Part shown: one piece after another, positions 44,181-52,270 of the stretch | Position numbering within the stretch: position 1 is the first letter of the stretch | How the letters are laid out: each line of letters begins with the position of its first letter | Source of the DNA: Pseudonocardia sp. N23 | GTDB lineage: Bacteria > Actinomycetota > Actinomycetes > Mycobacteriales > Pseudonocardiaceae | DNA: 64,000 nucleotides | NCBI RefSeq assembly: GCF_002583555.1 | Contig: NZ_BEGX01000009.1 | Location: 62,001 to 126,000 of the forward strand | Direction of reading: 5' to 3' | Position numbers and translations under genes: made by a program | The notes under the pieces: generated by a model | Told to the model about the DNA's origin: nothing | The model's database searches: none | What the model saw: the letters and a program-made list of their open reading frames with translations, nothing else

Positions 44181-45230
44181 ATGCGGGTTCTGGTCACGGG
44201 TGGGGCGGGATTCATCGGGTCGCACGTCGCGGATCTGCTTGCGGCGCAAGGCCACCAGCTGGTCGTGCTCGACGCGCTGCTGCCCCAGGCGCACGGCGCG
44301 GACGTCCCGGGGTGGACCGCGGAGCACGAGTTCGTCCGTGGCGACGTCCGCGACCCGCAGGTCCTGCAGCGCCTGCTGCCCGGTGTCGACGCCGTGTGTC
44401 ACCAGGCGGCGATGGTCGGGCACGGCGTCGACCCCTTCGACGCCCCGGACTTCACGACGCACAACGACCTCGGTACCGCCGTGCTGCTCGCCGAGATGCA
44501 CCGGGCCGGGATCGGCCGCCTGGTCCTGGCGGGGTCGATGGTCGTCTACGGAGAGGGCCGCTACGACTGCGCCGAGCACGGCGTCGTCCGACCCGGACCG
44601 CGCACGCAGCGCGACGTCGACGCCGGGGTGTTCGAGCCGCGCTGCCCGCGGTGCGGGCGGGAGCTCACCTCCGGGCTGGTTCCCGAGGACGCACCGCTCG
44701 ACCCGCGCAGCACCTACGCTGCGACGAAGCTCGCCCAGGAGCACCTGGCGAGCGCCTGGGCCCGGCAGACGGGCGGGTCGGTGTGGTCGCTGCGCTACCA
44801 CAACGTCTACGGCGCCCGGATGCCGTTCGGGACCCCGTACGCGGGGGTGGCGTCGATCTTCCGGTCGTCGCTGGAGCGGGGCGAGGCACCACGGGTGATG
44901 GAGGACGGCCGGCAGCGACGCGACTTCGTGCACGTCAGCGACGTCGCCGCCGCGAACCTCGCCGCGCTGACCACCCCCGTCGACGGGTTCGCGGCGGCCA
45001 ACGTCTGTTCCGGCGAGCCGCACACGGTCGGTGACCTGGCCTCGGAGCTGGCGCGGGCGATGGGCGGGCCGGCGCCGGAGGTGGTCGGCGGGGCGCGGCC
45101 CGGGGACGTGCGCCACGTCGTCGCCGACCCGGCCTTCGCCCGCGAGCGCCTCGGGTTCGCGGCGCGGACGTCGTTCGCCGACGGGGTGGCGGCGTTCGCC
45201 ACCGACCCGCTGCGCTCCCCGATCGGGTGA
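44181..45230 (+). CDS. NAD-dependent epimerase/dehydratase with zinc-knuckle-like insert
   Basis: 349-residue extended SDR of the nucleotide-sugar type. NAD site MRVLVTGGAGFIGSHVADLLAAQG, Ser in LAGSMVVYG, active pair YAATK. Between them is an insert of about 45 residues with Cys130, His133, Cys155 and Cys158 (CPRC), able to bind one zinc; ordinary 4-epimerases lack it. C-terminal substrate region includes DFVHVSDVAAANLAAL and NVCSGEPHTVGDL. The ATG lies 6 bases after a TACGGT -10-like box, so the mRNA may be leaderless. It opens the glycan cluster. Confidence 0.9.
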   Translation: MRVLVTGGAGFIGSHVADLLAAQGHQLVVLDALLPQAHGADVPGWTAEHEFVRGDVRDPQVLQRLLPGVDAVCHQAAMVGHGVDPFDAPDFTTHNDLGTAVLLAEMHRAGIGRLVLAGSMVVYGEGRYDCAEHGVVRPGPRTQRDVDAGVFEPRCPRCGRELTSGLVPEDAPLDPRSTYAATKLAQEHLASAWARQTGGSVWSLRYHNVYGARMPFGTPYAGVASIFRSSLERGEAPRVMEDGRQRRDFVHVSDVAAANLAALTTPVDGFAAANVCSGEPHTVGDLASELARAMGGPAPEVVGGARPGDVRHVVADPAFARERLGFAARTSFADGVAAFATDPLRSPIG

Positions 45231-45247
45231 CCGGCGGGGACGTCATC

Positions 45248-45257
45248 GATCGGTAAG
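45248..45257. promoter_or_regulatory. candidate response-regulator site before the GT2 operon
   Basis: GATCGGTAAG, identical to an arm of the inverted repeat at 49106-49141, ends 47 bases before the GT2 start. ATCGATC occurs at 45245 and 45266 (21 bases apart), a spacing that would suit two helical turns. Confidence 0.45.
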
Positions 45258-45303
45258 CACACGACATCGATCCGCTCGGCCCTCCGGGATCGAAGATCGG
45301 TGT

Positions 45304-45951
45304 GTGTACCGTCCTGAGATCGTCCTGCCCTGTCTCGACGAGGCGGAGGCGCTGCCGGGAGTCCTGGCAGCGCTGCCACCGGGCTGGCCCGTGCTCGTGG
45401 TCGACAACGGATCGGTCGACGACACCGCGGACGTCGCGCGGGCACACGGCGCGCGGGTGGTCGTCGAGCCGCGCCGCGGGTACGGCGCCGCCGTCCACAC
45501 CGGCCTGGACAACGCCGAGGCCGAACTGGTCGCGTTCCTCGACGGGGACGGCTCGCTCGACGCGGGCGCCCTGCCCGACATGGCCGAGACGGTCGGGTCG
45601 GGCCGGGCCGACCTGGCCGTCGGGCGACGGGTCCCCGAGCGCGGCAGCTGGCCGTGGCATGCCCGCGCGGGCAACGCGCTGATCGCGGCCGAGCTGCGGC
45701 GGCGCGGCGTGCCCGTGCACGACATCGCCCCGATCCGGGTCGCCCGCCGCGAGGCGCTGCTGGAGCTGGGCATCACCGACCGCGCGTTCGGATATCCGCT
45801 CGAGCTGCTGCTGCGGGCGGGGTCGGCGGGCTGGCGGATCGACGAGCGCCCGGTCCGGTACTCGCGGCGCGCGGGCGGGCGGTCGAAGGTCTCCGGCTCG
45901 GTGACCGGGACCGCGCGGGCGGTGCGGGACATGGCAGGGCTGCTGCGGTGA
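45304..45951 (+). CDS. glycosyltransferase family 2 (dolichol-phosphate-mannose-synthase-like)
   Basis: 215-residue GT-A enzyme. VYRPEIVLPCLDEAEALPGVLAAL, VLVVDNGSVDDTADVARAHGA, GYGAAVHTGLDNAEAELVAFLDGDGSLDAG (DGD metal site) and YSRRAGGRSKVSGSVTGTARAV, the last being the lipid-side loop of the family. GTG at 45304 is the only fitting start; the ribosome site is weak. Followed by a DUF2064 protein 28 bases on, the same pairing as in rSAM/selenodomain-type transferase pairs 1 and 2. Confidence 0.88.
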   Translation: MYRPEIVLPCLDEAEALPGVLAALPPGWPVLVVDNGSVDDTADVARAHGARVVVEPRRGYGAAVHTGLDNAEAELVAFLDGDGSLDAGALPDMAETVGSGRADLAVGRRVPERGSWPWHARAGNALIAAELRRRGVPVHDIAPIRVARREALLELGITDRAFGYPLELLLRAGSAGWRIDERPVRYSRRAGGRSKVSGSVTGTARAVRDMAGLLR

Positions 45952-45979
45952 GGGCGGCGTCGGCGGAAGGACAGCAGCG

Positions 45980-46663
45980 GTGAGGGCGATGCTGATCGTG
46001 CTGGCGAAGTCGCCCGTGCCGGGACGGGTGAAGACGCGGCTGTGCCCGCCGGCGACGCCCGCCGAGGCCGCCGAGGTCGCCGCCGCCGCGCTGCTCGACA
46101 CCCTCGACGCGACGGCGGCGGTGCCCGGAACGCGGACGGTGGTGGCGTTCACCGGCGACGTGGACGCGGCGGTGCACGGGCCCGAGGTCGGCGCGGCGCT
46201 CGCCCGGGTCGATGTGGTCGCCCAGCGCGGGCCGGACCTGGGCTCGCGGATCGCAGCCGCGCACGCCGACGCCGCGGCCCTCCGCCCCGGTGTCGCGTCG
46301 CTGCAGATCGGGATGGACACCCCGCAGGTCGACCCCACCCTGCTCACGCGCTGCCTGGACGCGCTCGACCGCCCCGGGACCGACGCCGTCCTCGGGCTCG
46401 CCTCCGACGGCGGCTGGTGGGCGCTCGGGCTGCACGACCCCGCGTCCGCGGCAGCGATCGCCGAGGTGCCGACGTCACGGTCCGACACCGGGGTGCGGAC
46501 GCTGGAGGCGCTGCGCCGCAGTGGGTTGCGTGTCGCTCTCCTGCCGAAGCTGACCGACGTGGACACTGCCGCCGACGCGCGCGCCGTCGCCGCGACGGTG
46601 CCGGGTTCGCGGTTCGCGGCGGCCGTCGAGTCGATCGCCGCGTTCGCCGGGGTCGCGTCGTGA
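45980..46663 (+). CDS. DUF2064 / TIGR04282-type nucleotidyl- or glycosyltransferase
   Basis: 227 residues. Family signature LIVLAKSPVPGRVKTRLCPPATPAEAA at the start, MDTPQVDPTLLTRCLDAL in the middle and LASDGGWWALGL near the active site. The fold is that of CofC/MobA-like nucleotidyltransferases; the biochemical role is unproven for the family (some are annotated for arsenosugar synthesis). GTG start with GGAAGGA 8 bases upstream. Its stop overlaps the methyltransferase start (GTGA). Confidence 0.9.
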   Translation: MRAMLIVLAKSPVPGRVKTRLCPPATPAEAAEVAAAALLDTLDATAAVPGTRTVVAFTGDVDAAVHGPEVGAALARVDVVAQRGPDLGSRIAAAHADAAALRPGVASLQIGMDTPQVDPTLLTRCLDALDRPGTDAVLGLASDGGWWALGLHDPASAAAIAEVPTSRSDTGVRTLEALRRSGLRVALLPKLTDVDTAADARAVAATVPGSRFAAAVESIAAFAGVAS

Positions 46664-47289
46664 CCGCGGCCGTCGACGAACCCTTCGACGCGCTACTGGC
46701 CGGCCGCGCCGGGCACCTGCACCGCGACGACGGCGTCGTCGTCCCGATGGACGCGGGCCGCTGGCGCGCCACGGCCGGACCGGCGGACACCTGGGTGCTG
46801 GACCGGTGCTCGGGACCGGTCGTCGACCTCGGCTGCGGACCAGGACGGCTGGTCGCGGCACTCGCCGACCGCGGGGTCACCGCGCTGGGCGTGGACACCT
46901 CCCCCGTGGCCCGCACACTGTGCCGGCGCCGCGGGGCCCCGATGGTCCGGCGCAATGTCTTCGACCCCCTCCCGGGCGAGGGGACGTGGGCGCACGTGCT
47001 GCTCGTCGACGGCAACATCGGCATCGGTGGTGACCCGGTGCGGTTGCTGGGCCGGGCGGTGGCGCTGCTCGCGCCGGGTGGGACGGTGCTCGTCGAGACG
47101 GGACCGCAGCCGGGTGAGTGGTGGTGCGGGACCGTGCGGACCTGCGCCGACGGGACGCTGGGCGAGCCGGTGCCGTGGGCGTGCGTCGGCGCCGCGGCGC
47201 TGCACGCGCACGCACCGGGCGCGGGGCTGCGGGTGAGCGAGGTCGCCCGCGCGGGCGGCCGGTGTTTCACCGAGCTGGTCGCGGTGTGA
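46660..47289 (+). CDS. class I SAM-dependent methyltransferase
   Basis: 209 residues. SAM motif I is VVDLGCGPGRLVAAL, the acidic residue after strand 2 is in ALGVDTSPVA, and motif III-like GGTVLVETGPQPGEWW. An N-terminal piece precedes the fold (FDALLAGRAGHLHRDDG). Coupled to the DUF2064 gene, it is the last plus-strand gene before the histidine kinase. Substrate unknown; by context a sugar or lipid-linked sugar. Confidence 0.88.
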   Translation: MTAAVDEPFDALLAGRAGHLHRDDGVVVPMDAGRWRATAGPADTWVLDRCSGPVVDLGCGPGRLVAALADRGVTALGVDTSPVARTLCRRRGAPMVRRNVFDPLPGEGTWAHVLLVDGNIGIGGDPVRLLGRAVALLAPGGTVLVETGPQPGEWWCGTVRTCADGTLGEPVPWACVGAAALHAHAPGAGLRVSEVARAGGRCFTELVAV

Positions 47290-47294
47290 GCGGG

Positions 47295-48344
47295 TCAGGC
47301 CCGCAGCGCGGCACGCGGTGCCATCGCGTGCGGAAGTGCCAGCTCGAACACGCAGCCCGGGCCCCGGTTGCGGACCCCGATGGTGCCGCCGTGCGCCTCG
47401 GCGAACGCGCGTGCGATCGCCAGCCCGAGACCCGCCCCGGGCCCCTCGCCGGGGGTGCGGGCGCCACCGCCGCCGCGGAACCCGACGGTGAACAGCCGCG
47501 GCAGGTCCTCCTCGGCGATGCCGCCGCAGCCGTCCTGGACCCGCAGCCAGGCGTGGTCGTCGCGCAACCCGGCGGTGAGCTCGATGCGTCCGCCGGCCGG
47601 GGTGTGGCGCACGGCGTTGGCCAGCAGGTTGCGCACGGTCCGGGTCAGCTCGGAGTCGCTGCCGCGCACCACCGGCCACACCTGTGGCGAGTCCGCGACG
47701 ATCTCGATTCCCGCCGCCGTTGCCGCCGGACCTTCGGCGGCCACTGCGTCGGACACGACCTCGCCCAGTGCCAGGGGCACCAGCGACAGGTTCAGCGCCG
47801 CCGACGTCGCCCGCGACAGCTGGAACAGGTCCTCGACCATGGCGGCCATGCGGTCGGACTCGCGGCGGATGCGCGCCAGGTAGTCGGCGACGTCGGCGGG
47901 CTCGGCGACGATGCCGTCGGCGAGCGCATCGGTCATACCGCGGATGCCGGCCAGCGGCGAGCGCAGGTCGTGGCTCATCCACGCGACGAGCTCACGGCGG
48001 GCCGCCTCGGCGTCACGGACCGCCTCGAGCTCCGCGACGTCTGCCTCTCGCTGCCACGTCGCCTCACGGGCGAAGCGGCGCCCCAGCCACCACGCGACCG
48101 GCACCGTGACGACGCCGACGACGCCGCACACCGCGATCGTCCCGACCAGCTGCGGGGTGTACATCAGCCCGCTGACCCCGACGACGCCGCCGAGTGCTGC
48201 GGCCAGCGGCACGAGCCCGAGAGTGACCATCGCGGCGGTGATCGACCTGCGCCGCATGACGTGCAGCAGCACCCCGCCGACCACGGCGACGGGCAGCGCG
48301 AACAGCAGTGCGAGCGGGACGGCGTGCGCGAGGTCGGTCAGCAC
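47295..48344 (-). CDS. sensor histidine kinase
   Basis: 349 residues. The N-terminal 90 residues hold three to four membrane helices with hardly any outer loop, so the signal may be in the membrane or internal. No PAS or HAMP domain was recognised; a linker coiled coil runs to the H-box [17 protein letters not shown] (His phosphoacceptor). ATPase: N-box [18 protein letters not shown]-box [14 protein letters not shown]-boxes [30 protein letters not shown] start 3 bases after the response-regulator stop, so the two form one transcript. Confidence 0.93.
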   Translation of the reverse strand: MLTDLAHAVPLALLFALPVAVVGGVLLHVMRRRSITAAMVTLGLVPLAAALGGVVGVSGLMYTPQLVGTIAVCGVVGVVTVPVAWWLGRRFAREATWQREADVAELEAVRDAEAARRELVAWMSHDLRSPLAGIRGMTDALADGIVAEPADVADYLARIRRESDRMAAMVEDLFQLSRATSAALNLSLVPLALGEVVSDAVAAEGPAATAAGIEIVADSPQVWPVVRGSDSELTRTVRNLLANAVRHTPAGGRIELTAGLRDDHAWLRVQDGCGGIAEEDLPRLFTVGFRGGGGARTPGEGPGAGLGLAIARAFAEAHGGTIGVRNRGPGCVFELALPHAMAPRAALRA

Positions 48345-48347
48345 GGC

Positions 48348-49058
48348 TCAGTCCCCCGTTCCCGCCGGCGTTCCCGTCGGCTCGGCGTCGTAGCGGTAGC
48401 CGGTGCCCCAGATCGTGGCGATCCGGCGCGGGGCCGTCGGGTCCTGCTCGATCTTCTCCCGCAGCCGACGCACGTGGACGGTGACGGTCGAGCGGTCACC
48501 GAACTCCCAGCCCCACACCCGCGACAGCAGCTCCTCGCGGGTGAACGCCTGGCCGGGGTGCGCGAGCAGGAACGCGAGGAGGTCGAACTCGCGGGTCGTC
48601 AGTGCGAGCACCCGGTCGCGCAGCGTGGCGACGCGGGCGGCCGGGTCGAGGCGCAGCCCACCGTCGGTCAGCACCGGCGACCCCGGCTGCGCGGCGGTGC
48701 GGCGCAGGATCGACGCGACCCGCAGCACCAGCTCGCGCGGGCTGAACGGCTTGGTGACGTAGTCGTCGGCGCCCAGCTCCAGGCCGAGGAGGCGGTCGTC
48801 CTCCTCGCCGAGCGCGGTGAGCATGACGATCGGTGGGAGCTCGCCGTCGGCGCGCAGCGCCCGGCACACCTCGAGGCCGCCGAGGCCGGGCAGCATGAGG
48901 TCGAGTACGACGACGTCGGGCCGGGTCGCGCGGGCCGCCCGCAACGCGGCGTGCCCGTCGGCGACCAGGGCGACGTCGTGACCCGCGGCGCCGAGGTAGC
49001 GGCCGACGACGTCACGGACGGTCTCGTCGTCGTCGACCACCAGGACGTGTGCGCACAC
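48348..49058 (-). CDS. OmpR-family response regulator
   Basis: 236 residues. Receiver: VLVVDDDETVRDVVGRYL, phospho-acceptor Asp in PDVVVLDLMLPGLGG, Thr in IVMLTALGEEDD and Lys in DYVTKPFSPRELVLRV. Winged-helix output: LALTTREFDLLAFLLAHPGQAFTREELLSRVWG ... RSTVTVHVRRLREKIEQDP. GTG 49058 is chosen because a TAGCGT box ends 7 bases upstream, which makes it leaderless; a GTG three codons earlier overlaps that box. It likely binds the inverted repeat just upstream. Confidence 0.93.
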   Translation of the reverse strand: MCAHVLVVDDDETVRDVVGRYLGAAGHDVALVADGHAALRAARATRPDVVVLDLMLPGLGGLEVCRALRADGELPPIVMLTALGEEDDRLLGLELGADDYVTKPFSPRELVLRVASILRRTAAQPGSPVLTDGGLRLDPAARVATLRDRVLALTTREFDLLAFLLAHPGQAFTREELLSRVWGWEFGDRSTVTVHVRRLREKIEQDPTAPRRIATIWGTGYRYDAEPTGTPAGTGD

Positions 49059-49065
49059 GCGGCCC

Positions 49066-49071
49066 ACGCTA
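49066..49071 (-). promoter_or_regulatory. -10 box of a leaderless promoter for the response regulator
   Basis: TAGCGT on the minus strand, 7 bases before GTG 49058. The distance puts the start of transcription on the start codon. No ribosome site exists in this region, which supports a leaderless mRNA. Confidence 0.5.
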
Positions 49072-49105
49072 GCGCCGGTCGGGGCCGCCGCCGGGTTCCG
49101 TCACG

Positions 49106-49141
49106 GATCGGTAAGGCCGTCTCACGGGATGCTTACCGATC
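49106..49141. promoter_or_regulatory. inverted repeat between the response regulator and Mo-enzyme genes
   Basis: GATCGGTAAG (49106-49115) and its exact complement CTTACCGATC (49132-49141), 16-base spacer. The arms end 48 and 49 bases from the two divergent start codons, so the site is placed symmetrically for both genes. A likely operator for the OmpR-type regulator coded next to it. Confidence 0.65.
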
Positions 49142-49175
49142 GCCCGGATCCCGGATGCCGACGCGGTGGCGGTCC

Positions 49176-49181
49176 TAGTGT
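49176..49181 (+). promoter_or_regulatory. -10 box of a leaderless promoter for the Mo-enzyme gene
   Basis: TAGTGT ends 8 bases before ATG 49190. No ribosome site lies in between. This mirrors the divergent response-regulator promoter. Confidence 0.45.
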
Positions 49182-49189
49182 CGCCGACC

Positions 49190-50386
49190 ATGCGGATCCG
49201 TTGGCGCAGCCCGATCCGGGGCCCCTGGTTGACCTCGGTGTTCGGCCTCGTCCTGCTCTGTGCCCTGCCGGTGGTCATCGTGACGGGGCTGCTCGACCGG
49301 GTCGCGTACGGGTCCGCCCCGATCCCGGCCGACGTCGGTGGCCTGCACCTGCCGCGCTTCGACTGGCCGACCCGGCCGGCGTGGCTGTTCCGGCTGACGC
49401 AGGGCCTGCACGTCGGGCTGGGGATCGTGCTGGTCCCGGTGGTGCTCGCGAAGCTGTGGTCGGTGATCCCGAAGCTGTTCACCCGGCCCGACCGGAACCT
49501 GCTGAAGCTGGCCGAGCGGGCCACGCTGGTGCTGCTCGTGGGCGGGATCCTGTTCGAGATCGTCACCGGGCTGCTCAACATCCAGTACGACTACGTGTTC
49601 GGGTTCAGCTTCTACGCCGCGCACTACGTCGGGGCGTGGGTGTTCATCGCCGGGTTCGTGCTGCACGTCGCGTTCAAGCTGCCGACGATGGTGCGCAGCC
49701 TGCGGTCGCGGTCGCTGCGGACCGAGCTGCGCACCCCGCTCGCCGGGACGGTGCCGGAACCGCCCGACGAGGGCGGCCTCGTCGCGCCCGAGCCGGATCC
49801 GCCGACGATGAGCCGCCGCGGCGCGCTCGCCCTCGTCGGCGGCGGAACGCTGCTGCTCGCCGGGCTGACGGTCGGCCAGACCCTCGACGGTCCGCTGCGC
49901 TCCACCGCGCTGCTGCTCCCCCGCGGCCGCACCGCGCCGGGCGACTTCCCGGTCAACCGCACCTTCGTCGCCTCCGGCATCTCCCCCGGCGCGGTGGGCG
50001 AGAGCTGGCACCTCGACCTCGGCACCGTGCAGCTGACCCGCGACGAGCTGGCCGCACTCCCCCAGCACACCGCCGACCTGCCGATCGCCTGTGTGGAGGG
50101 GTGGTCGACGCAGCAGACGTGGAGCGGGGTCCGGTTGCGCGACCTCGCAGCGCTCGCCGGTGTCCCGGAGCCGTCGGGGGCGTCGGTGCGGTCGGTCGAG
50201 GAGGGCCCGTTCGCCCAGGCCCCGCTCACCGCCGGCCAGGTGCTGCACCCCGACTCGCTGCTCGCCCTGCGCGTCAACGGGTCCGACCTCACCCGCGACC
50301 ACGGCTACCCGGCTCGGGTGATCGTCCCGGCGCTGCCCGGGGTGCACTGCACGAAGTGGGTCGCCGCGATCGGGTTCGCCCGATGA
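49190..50386 (+). CDS. membrane cytochrome b-like / molybdenum-cofactor oxidoreductase fusion (MsrPQ-like)
   Basis: 398 residues in two parts. Residues 1-165 form four membrane helices with His74, His145 and His159 (HVGLG, AAHYVGAW, FVLHVAF), fit to bind heme b. After a Pro-rich linker comes an internal twin-arginine-type segment SRRGALALVGGGTLLLAGL (Arg209-Arg210), then a sulfite-oxidase/YedY-type Mo domain from about 250, whose Mo-ligand is Cys301 in IACVEGWS and whose end is VHCTKWVAAIGF. The Mo domain should lie outside the membrane. It may reduce or oxidise a small sulfur or other substrate. Divergent from its two-component system. Confidence 0.88.
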   Translation: MRIRWRSPIRGPWLTSVFGLVLLCALPVVIVTGLLDRVAYGSAPIPADVGGLHLPRFDWPTRPAWLFRLTQGLHVGLGIVLVPVVLAKLWSVIPKLFTRPDRNLLKLAERATLVLLVGGILFEIVTGLLNIQYDYVFGFSFYAAHYVGAWVFIAGFVLHVAFKLPTMVRSLRSRSLRTELRTPLAGTVPEPPDEGGLVAPEPDPPTMSRRGALALVGGGTLLLAGLTVGQTLDGPLRSTALLLPRGRTAPGDFPVNRTFVASGISPGAVGESWHLDLGTVQLTRDELAALPQHTADLPIACVEGWSTQQTWSGVRLRDLAALAGVPEPSGASVRSVEEGPFAQAPLTAGQVLHPDSLLALRVNGSDLTRDHGYPARVIVPALPGVHCTKWVAAIGFAR

Positions 50387-50820
50387 GGACCGTCGCCCGC
50401 GCCGCGGGGCTCCTCGGCTGCGTCGCCCTCGCCGGGTACGCGGCGACGATCATCCTGCGCGACCCGACGTTGCACCCGTCGATCCCCGGGATGCTGATCT
50501 GGTTCGTGGGCGCGCTGCTGCTGCACGACCTCGTGCTCTTCCCGCTCTACGCCGCCGCCGACCGGGCCCTCACGCTGCTGCCCGCGACGCGGGTGCCGCT
50601 GGTCAACCACGTCCGGCTGCCGCTGCTCGGCGCGGGGCTGACGTTCCTGGTCTACCTGCCGGGCATCGTCCGGCAGGGCGAGCCGGTCGTCCTCGGGGCG
50701 TCGGGGCTCGGCCAGGCGCCGTTCCTCGCCCGCTGGCTGTGGCTCGTGCTGGCGATGACGGCGGTGTCGGCGCTGGTCTGGGTCGTGCGCGTCACCAGAC
50801 GGTCAGCAGCAGGTGGTTGA
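50383..50820 (+). CDS. small membrane protein coupled to the Mo-enzyme
   Basis: 145 residues with about four membrane helices (GLLGCVALAGYAATIIL, GMLIWFVGALLLHDLVLFPLYAAAD, LPLLGAGLTFLVYLPGIV, WLWLVLAMTAVSALVWVV). ATG overlaps the Mo-enzyme stop (ATGA), which suggests a subunit or anchoring role. Its last 29 bases overlap the end of the convergent GT-C gene. Family not recognised. Confidence 0.8.
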   Translation: MRTVARAAGLLGCVALAGYAATIILRDPTLHPSIPGMLIWFVGALLLHDLVLFPLYAAADRALTLLPATRVPLVNHVRLPLLGAGLTFLVYLPGIVRQGEPVVLGASGLGQAPFLARWLWLVLAMTAVSALVWVVRVTRRSAAGG

Positions 50821-52126
50821 CGGCGAGCGCCAGCACGGCCTGGGCGACCAGCCACCGCCGGGGATGCGGCAGGGCCCCGCACGCCACGACGGCCCACACG
50901 GCGAACGGCAGCCAGATCCGCTCGACCTCGGCCTTCGACATCCCCGACAGGTCGGCCAGCACGATCGCCGTGACCGCGGCAGCGACCAGCCACGCCGCCG
51001 CCCGGGGCAGGGACGGTGTGCGGCGCAGGCCCGCGACCGTCGCCGGGCCGAGCGCGAACGCGAGCGCCGCGAGGTTCGCCCACACGAAGTAGCCGTAGGG
51101 CCGCGTCGACGCGATGCTCGCGGCGTAGATGACCTTCACGTCCGCGTAGCCGGTGAGCCACCAGAACCCCGCGGCGGTGAAGGCCGCCACCACCGCGGCC
51201 ACCCCCACCAGCGCGGGCACCAGCAGCCGCCACCGCCGGGTCGCGACGAGCACCGCGAGTGGGAACAGCCCACCCAGCACGAGCCCGTAGGACAGGTACA
51301 GGGCGTAGCCCAGGACGACGCCCGCCCCGACGGCGACCGCCGTGCTCCTGGCGTCGCGCCGGGCCGCCGCCACCGCCAGCAGCGCCACGCCCCACGCGAG
51401 CCAGCCCGCGAAGAGCCCGTCGGCCGACACCCCCACCCACACCGCGCCGGGGAACAGCACCGAGAACGGCAGCACCCGCCGGGCGAGGTCCTCGTGCCCC
51501 AGCGCCCGCAGCGTCACCGCGACCGCGACCGCCACCGACGAGCCGATCGCCATCACGACGACACCCGCCGCGCCCCCGGAGCCGAGCCCGACCCGGTCGA
51601 GCACCGTGAACAGCAGGAACGCGCCCGGTGGGTGGCCGCCGACGTGCGTCGTCCAGAACCACGTCTGTGCCGGGTCGACGGCCGTGGTCAGGATGTGGTC
51701 GGAGAACACCCGCAGCATCGGGCCGATCCCGCCCAGCTCGGCGACCCGCGGCACGTCGTGCAGGTACTCCTCGCCGCTGGTCAGCCGCTCGACGACACCG
51801 CGCTGCCAGCCGTCGACCAGCGCGAGCGAGACCGTCCACGCGAACGCGGCCGCCCAGCCCGCCCACAGCAGCGGGGCCCACCGCATGCGCGCGGCCAGGT
51901 CCGGCCCCCGTGTGACGGTCGCGACCGCCACGACGACCGCGGCCGGGGTGCCGGGCCCGACGTGCGGCAGCCACTCCGCCAGCAGCGGCGGCCACACCAG
52001 GAAGATGTCGACGCCCTCGGCCAGCAGCCGGCGCCCCACGACGACCGACGCGACCGCGAGCGCGACGACGCCCCCGACGACCAGCAGGTCCGTCCGGAGG
52101 CCGGTCCGCTCCCGAATGGCGCGCAC
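50792..52126 (-). CDS. polytopic membrane protein, GT-C glycosyltransferase-like
   Basis: 444 residues with about eleven membrane helices. After helix 1 there is a large outer loop with acidic and aromatic residues (GEEYLHDVPRVAELGG, ILTTAVDPAQTWFWTTHVGGHPPGAF), typical of GT-C enzymes that use polyprenyl-phosphate sugars; the classical DE/DD motif is not obvious. GTG 52126 is selected because TAGCGT lies 7 bases upstream, giving a leaderless start; a GTG three codons earlier is inside that box. It could accept the lipid-linked sugar made by the GT2. Confidence 0.8.
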   Translation of the reverse strand: MRAIRERTGLRTDLLVVGGVVALAVASVVVGRRLLAEGVDIFLVWPPLLAEWLPHVGPGTPAAVVVAVATVTRGPDLAARMRWAPLLWAGWAAAFAWTVSLALVDGWQRGVVERLTSGEEYLHDVPRVAELGGIGPMLRVFSDHILTTAVDPAQTWFWTTHVGGHPPGAFLLFTVLDRVGLGSGGAAGVVVMAIGSSVAVAVAVTLRALGHEDLARRVLPFSVLFPGAVWVGVSADGLFAGWLAWGVALLAVAAARRDARSTAVAVGAGVVLGYALYLSYGLVLGGLFPLAVLVATRRWRLLVPALVGVAAVVAAFTAAGFWWLTGYADVKVIYAASIASTRPYGYFVWANLAALAFALGPATVAGLRRTPSLPRAAAWLVAAAVTAIVLADLSGMSKAEVERIWLPFAVWAVVACGALPHPRRWLVAQAVLALAVNHLLLTVW

Positions 52127-52270
52127 GCCGATCACGCTATCGGCCCAGCCGCGCGCTCACCCCGCGCGAACCCTTACGAGGTGCTGACGAGGCGCATATC
52201 CTGGCGGATCCTCGCACGTCACACGCCTATCGTCGGTACCGGCCGATCCCACGTGACACCCGAGGCGACC

